A stretch of 9,025 nt of DNA from Chloroflexota bacterium (GTDB lineage: Bacteria; Chloroflexota; Anaerolineae; UBA3071). The notes beneath the pieces are model-generated. The model did no database searches. It was not told the DNA's origin and saw nothing but the letters and a program-made list of their open reading frames with translations. Within the stretch, counting starts at the first letter, position 1. Each line of letters opens with the position of its first letter. The position numbers were made by a program, and so were the translations under genes. This document shows positions 6,595 through 9,025 of the stretch, piece by piece. The stretch lies in contig JACNHM010000327.1 of assembly GCA_014383605.1 (NCBI GenBank), positions 11,570 to 20,594 of the forward strand, given 5' to 3'.

Positions 6595-7236
6595 TCACTG
6601 GCCGTACTCCTCGGTGTAACGCCGACGCAGCCGGCGCACCGCCTCCTCCGGGATGACTTCCGGCTCGCCCAGTTGCCGGGCGAGGAATACCGTGCGGGCC
6701 ACGTCCTCGACCATCACGGCGGCCTTCACCGCCGCGGTCGGGTCTGGCCCAACAGTGAACACGCCATGCTGCTTCAGCAGGATGGCCGGCGAATCGCCGA
6801 TGTTCTCTACCACCTCGCGGCCGATCTCCTCTCCGCCGATGAGGGCGAAGCCACCACAGGGAATGGCACAGCCGAACTCGTCGGCGATGGCCGTCAGGTG
6901 GACGGGGATAGGCTGCCCCACGGCGGCGAAAGCGGTGGCGTAGGGCGAATGGGTGTGCACGACGCCGCCCACGTCGGGCCGCTGGCGGTAAATGTAGAGA
7001 TGGGAGGCCGTGTCTGACGACGGCTTGAGGTCGCCTTCGATCACTCGCCCTTCCAGGTCCACCACGACCATCAGCTCCGGCCGCAGGTCCGCGTAGCGCA
7101 CGCCGCTGGGCTTGATCACCACATAGCCCGTCTGGCGGTCGCGCCCGCTCACGTTGCCGCTGGTCCAGGTGACCAGGTTCCACCGCGGCAACTCCAGATG
7201 CAGGCGATAGATTTCCTCTCGCAAGGTTTCGAGCAT
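6595..7236 (-). CDS. Class II aldolase/adducin family protein, L-ribulose-5-phosphate 4-epimerase (AraD)-like
   Basis: I place the start at ATG 7236-7234 (213 residues). An in-frame GTG at 7242 would add two residues but overlaps the GAGGG ribosome-binding site, which is well spaced for the ATG. Numbered from the GTG, the motifs are TSGNVSGRD (27-35), VIKPSGV (42-48), LKPSSDTASHLY (72-83), HTHSPYATAFA (96-106) and LLKQHGVFT (155-163). The expected zinc ligands are Asp77, His96, His98 and His159. Asp at 77 fits the AraD branch; fuculose-phosphate aldolases have Glu there. Asp121 corresponds to the AraD acid/base, and the C-terminal YGQ resembles the end of AraD that carries the catalytic Tyr. 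AraD converts L-ribulose-5-phosphate to D-xylulose-5-phosphate; relatives cleave other sugar phosphates, so the substrate stays open. It is first in the sugar operon, 73 bases after the antitoxin stop. I see no convincing promoter in that gap. Confidence 0.9.
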   Translation of the reverse strand: MLETLREEIYRLHLELPRWNLVTWTSGNVSGRDRQTGYVVIKPSGVRYADLRPELMVVVDLEGRVIEGDLKPSSDTASHLYIYRQRPDVGGVVHTHSPYATAFAAVGQPIPVHLTAIADEFGCAIPCGGFALIGGEEIGREVVENIGDSPAILLKQHGVFTVGPDPTAAVKAAVMVEDVARTVFLARQLGEPEVIPEEAVRRLRRRYTEEYGQ

Positions 7237-7309
7237 TGGCACCCTCAGCTCAACCAGCAGGTGTTTCGCAGTCGGTCTGCTATGCGCTGCGTTTGGGGAA
7301 GTTGAGTGC

Positions 7310-7579
7310 TCATACGGCTTCCTTCGCTTTCTCGGTCAACCACACGTTGATAAGAGTTTCAGTAGATATACCTTGCTTATGAGCAACGGCAGTTAGTTTC
7401 TTCGCTAATGTCGGCTCTAACGCTGTTAGGAACACGCGCCGCTGTATATCTACCTCAAAGTGCGCTTCTCTGGTCAAGTCCCAGTAGTCAGCCAAATCGT
7501 GGCTGTCCCAGAACTCTGCTGCTTCCTCAATGCTCTTGAAGTGCTCCGGAATTGGGTCACGCTTCTGCTCATTTGCCAT
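7310..7579 (-). CDS. CopG-type (ribbon-helix-helix) antitoxin of the BrnT-like module
   Basis: An 89-residue protein with the N-terminal signature EEAAEFWDSHDLADYWD (18-34) seen in CopG-type antitoxins linked to BrnT-like toxins. A DNA/toxin-binding ribbon-helix-helix segment follows: FEVDIQRRVFLTALEP, then a helix ending in ISTETLINVWLTEKAKE. The start ATG 7579-7577 overlaps the toxin's last 11 bases, with GGAAAG upstream inside the toxin gene, so translation is coupled. It is expected to neutralise the toxin and repress the module's promoter. It is clearly paralogous to the antitoxin at 7992-8276 (shared EFWD.H.LADYWD and the ETL.N.WL..+ ending). Confidence 0.85.
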   Translation of the reverse strand: MANEQKRDPIPEHFKSIEEAAEFWDSHDLADYWDLTREAHFEVDIQRRVFLTALEPTLAKKLTAVAHKQGISTETLINVWLTEKAKEAV

Positions 7580-7850
7580 AGGATCTTCTTTCCTTTCTCG
7601 TCATATCTCTAGCGCTGATTACCAACGCCTCCCCTGTCTTCTTCCGAATGAAGTAAACGGTCAGGTAACGCCCTGCTTCAGTCTGCCCCAACGCGGCATA
7701 GAGATTTTCGCCTTCAACATCACCACTCTCGATAAAGCGATAGCGAGGTGAACCATTGAATGTCTCCTCCACCTCATCAGTCGTGACGTTATGCTTCCAC
7801 GACAGTTTGTCAACAACGTCTCGCAACCAAATGATTCCAGTTACTTTCAT
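7569..7850 (-). CDS. brnT: BrnT-family toxin (RelE-fold ribonuclease)
   Basis: A 93-residue protein whose second half matches the BrnT pattern: LYAALGQTEAGRYLTVYFIR (50-69), then ALVISARDMTRKERRSY (75-91), the family's ISAR...T..ER..Y ending. The N-terminal WLRDVVDKLSWKHNVTTDEV is a diverged form of the family's W....KN..KHGV.F.EA opening. BrnT toxins are RNases that halt translation; they are encoded first, with the antitoxin second, as here. The start ATG 7850-7848 has GAGG eight bases upstream. Base composition is poorer in GC than in the sugar operon, suggesting separate ancestry. Confidence 0.8.
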   Translation of the reverse strand: MKVTGIIWLRDVVDKLSWKHNVTTDEVEETFNGSPRYRFIESGDVEGENLYAALGQTEAGRYLTVYFIRKKTGEALVISARDMTRKERRSYGK

Positions 7851-7892
7851 CTATGGGGCCTCGCTGTAATCGGAAACGCAATTTCGCCAAAC

Positions 7893-7959
7893 GCCTGAGC
7901 TTGCGCCGCCCGCCTGTGTTCAGGAGTGGACACAACGGCGGGCCCACAAAACGCTCGGC
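7893..7959. repeat. GC-rich imperfect palindrome before the BrnT-like module
   Basis: The outer stem pairs GCC (7893-7895) and GAGC (7897-7900) with GCTCGGC (7953-7959), with bulged T7896. The inner stem pairs GCCCGCC (7908-7914) with GGCGGGC (7937-7943), and then TGTGTTC (7915-7921) with GGACACA (7928-7934, one T-G pair), with AC bulged at 7935-7936. It occupies most of the 141-base gap between the BrnT-like gene and the preceding antitoxin, where I see no gene. Confidence 0.55.
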
Positions 7960-7983
7960 TGCAGAGCGGCGGCTGACTGCAAA

Positions 7984-8003
7984 GCGTGTGTTTACGGACG
8001 CGC
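7984..8003 (+). repeat. Direct repeat copy 1
   Basis: GCGTGTGTTTACGGACGCGC is one copy of a 20-base repeat; the other, at 8957-8976, differs only at the eleventh base (G). This copy overlaps the last codons and stop of the unpaired antitoxin and lies 134 bases before the BrnT-like start. Confidence 0.7.
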
Positions 8004-8276
8004 AGGTTCTGACATCCCCATCTCTTGTAGCCGTTCGACCAACCAGAGATTGACTAACGTCTCAGGCAGAACGCCACGTGTGACCGCACACCTCTCAATG
8101 CGCATGTAAATATCTGGGTCAATGGTTACGCGTCGCCTGCGTTTGGCTCTGACTTCAAACTCAACCTCGTGAGTCTGATCCCAGTAGTCAGCCAAACTGT
8201 GCGTGTCCCAAAATTCAGCAATCTCTTCTAGTCCCATGCGAGATACCGCTGCCTGCGTTGATGCGGCCACCCCCAC
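7992..8276 (-). CDS. Second CopG-type antitoxin, without an adjacent cognate toxin
   Basis: Up to 94 residues from GTG 8276-8274, or 81 from ATG 8237-8235 (MGLEEIAEFWD); neither has a convincing ribosome-binding site. It carries EEIAEFWDTHSLADYWDQT and FEVRAKRRRRVTIDPDIYMR, and ends PETLVNLWLVERLQEM, paralogous to the antitoxin at 7310-7579. The N-terminal part encoded by a G-rich stretch shows no family resemblance. Directly upstream is a RelE/ParE toxin that already has its own antitoxin, so this one looks orphaned or acts as a third component. The last codons lie in a direct repeat, suggesting a recombined 3' end. Confidence 0.75.
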   Translation of the reverse strand: MGVAASTQAAVSRMGLEEIAEFWDTHSLADYWDQTHEVEFEVRAKRRRRVTIDPDIYMRIERCAVTRGVLPETLVNLWLVERLQEMGMSEPARP

Positions 8277-8327
8277 CCCCGGCGCGCCTGGCGGTCAACA
8301 CCGTAGTTTCACGGCGCGCATCCTTAT

Positions 8328-8591
8328 TCATCTCTTCCGATAGATTTCGCTCCGATGTCCGACTTGATGAATCACAATGGTCTGTTCGTCGTGAAGAATC
8401 TGGTAAATGACGCGGTAATCGCCTACACGGAATTTGTACAATCCCGCAAGGTCGCCTGTATATGGTTCTGGTCTGATGTCGTCCAGATTCGCGGCAAGCC
8501 AATGGATACGCCCGGCGATTCGACGAGCGATAGGTTTGTCCAGTCGTTCCAGTTCACGGGTAGCCGTTGGTAAGATGCGGAGGTGATACAC
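8328..8591 (-). CDS. RelE/ParE-superfamily toxin
   Basis: An 87-residue protein with the family layout: YHLRILPTATRELERLDKPI (2-21), a long helix, LAGLYKFRVGDYRVIYQI (48-65) and TIVIHQVGHRSEIYRKR (71-87). The L..+RVGDYR..Y and V.HR..+Y+ motifs are diagnostic of RelE-type mRNA interferases, which cleave mRNA on the ribosome. I read the start as GTG 8591-8589, five bases after the stop of the small upstream gene, so the two are coupled as antitoxin then toxin. An ATG overlaps its stop as ATGA (8331-8328). Confidence 0.92.
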   Translation of the reverse strand: MYHLRILPTATRELERLDKPIARRIAGRIHWLAANLDDIRPEPYTGDLAGLYKFRVGDYRVIYQILHDEQTIVIHQVGHRSEIYRKR

Positions 8592-8596
8592 GCCAG

Positions 8597-8815
8597 TTAC
8601 CCCAAGCCAAGTCGTCGTACCACATCTTCAAACGGTTCTCCGCGTTCGCCTGCCGCTACCGCTTTCTTCTGCCGCAAAAGCCTGTCACGGACAGACTTTC
8701 TGATTTCCAATCCTTCATCAGGATCGCCAAACATTTCGAGCAACTTCTGCTCAACAGTGACCGCGATCATTTCTTTCAGTTCATCCCTGCTCATTTGTGC
8801 AACCGTAACGCTCAT
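8597..8815 (-). CDS. Antitoxin partner of the RelE/ParE toxin (small acidic/helical protein)
   Basis: A 72-residue protein. ATG 8815-8813 is chosen because AAAGGAG (8821-8827) lies five bases upstream; longer readings have no such site and a poor N-terminus. It is rich in charged helical sequence: SRDELKEMIAVTVEQKLLEM, then GDPDEGLEIRKSVRDRLLRQ, ending GEPFEDVVRRLGLG. I recognise the style (LL...GDPDEGLE+R, then EP.EDVV+.LGL) as that of small antitoxins placed just before RelE toxins in Cyanobacteria and Chloroflexota, but not a named family. The five-base gap to the toxin supports the pairing. Confidence 0.8.
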   Translation of the reverse strand: MSVTVAQMSRDELKEMIAVTVEQKLLEMFGDPDEGLEIRKSVRDRLLRQKKAVAAGERGEPFEDVVRRLGLG

Positions 8816-8888
8816 ACTGTTCTCCTTTCTACAATCGCTGCGAAAGCAACTGCCGAAACTAGCGGGCGTGTCGTGAAACGCTGTAGCC

Positions 8889-8955
8889 CCACGACGGGCG
8901 GCGGCAAGGTTGTTGGCCTTGGCAAACGCCATTCCGTCCGCCGCCTGGTCCGTGG
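8889..8955. repeat. GC-rich imperfect palindrome before the RelE module
   Basis: The outer stem pairs CCACG (8889-8893) with CGTGG (8951-8955). The inner stem pairs GGCGGCGG (8897-8904) with CCGCCGCC (8938-8945), enclosing a 33-base loop. It abuts the direct repeat at 8957-8976 and spans 67 bases, the same as the palindrome at 7893-7959. The 210 bases from 8816 to 9025 show no gene. Confidence 0.5.
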
Positions 8956-8956
8956 T

Positions 8957-8976
8957 GCGTGTGTTTGCGGACGCGC
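8957..8976 (+). repeat. Direct repeat copy 2
   Basis: GCGTGTGTTTGCGGACGCGC, 19 of 20 bases identical to 7984-8003 in the same orientation. It lies 142 bases before the start of the RelE-partner antitoxin. The two copies flank the RelE module plus the unpaired antitoxin. Confidence 0.7.
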
Positions 8977-9025
8977 GTGTTCATTGTATCGTTGTAACGT
9001 GCGGATAGTTCAGAATCTTGTCATC

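Noticed and set aside
7893..8976. Canonical integron attC sites
   Set aside because: The palindromes look attC-like in size and one carries bulged bases, but I found no GTTRRRY/RYYYAAC core pair at the expected outer positions and no integrase gene in the window.
8977..9025. TACAAT on the minus strand as a promoter -10 for the RelE module
   Set aside because: The hexamer is a fair match, but no acceptable -35 lies about 17 bases upstream, and it is roughly 170 bases from the gene.

Overview
The window reads as a piece of a GC-rich bacterial chromosome, most likely Chloroflexota (Anaerolineae-like). The best clue is the substrate-binding lipoprotein: its mature N-terminus carries a Val/Glu/Lys-rich tail followed by TPTPEP, a style very common in that phylum. 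Every gene I can support lies on the minus strand, so transcription runs from high to low coordinates.

The right end (about 7310-9025) is a toxin-antitoxin island with visibly lower GC. In transcription order it holds an antitoxin/RelE-ParE pair (8815-8328), an unpaired CopG-type antitoxin (8276-7992), and a BrnT-type toxin with a second CopG-type antitoxin (7850-7310). Each two-gene module is preceded, 134-142 bases before its first start codon, by a copy of a 20-base direct repeat (19 of 20 identical). Between repeat and start lies a GC-rich imperfect palindrome of 67 bases. This gives the island a cassette-like layout, but I found no canonical integron core sites.

The left part (1-7236) is a sugar-uptake and catabolism operon. 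In order it encodes an AraD-like class II aldolase/4-epimerase (7236-6595), a lipoprotein sugar-binding protein (6428-4692), MalF-like and MalG-like permeases (4559-3696 and 3683-2826), a PfkB/ribokinase-family sugar kinase (2812-1835), a UroD/MtaA-family protein (1532-444), and the first 143 residues of a GatY/FbaA-type class II aldolase that runs off the window at base 1. No transporter ATPase is present, so one from elsewhere must serve the permeases. A plausible flow is sugar capture, import, phosphorylation by the kinase, then epimerisation or retro-aldol cleavage. The substrate cannot be read from the sequence.

The most interesting details are these. A 57-codon remnant resembling the C-terminus of a thiamine-pyrophosphate dehydrogenase E1-alpha subunit lies between the kinase and the UroD-like gene, in frame with the kinase stop. 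The terminal aldolase has lost its catalytic Asp and a metal-binding His (DH replaced by NE). Two 10-bp tetraloop hairpins sharing a 12-base core bracket the binding-protein gene. A near-perfect complement to the 16S rRNA tail sits in an intergenic region without an obvious gene to serve.
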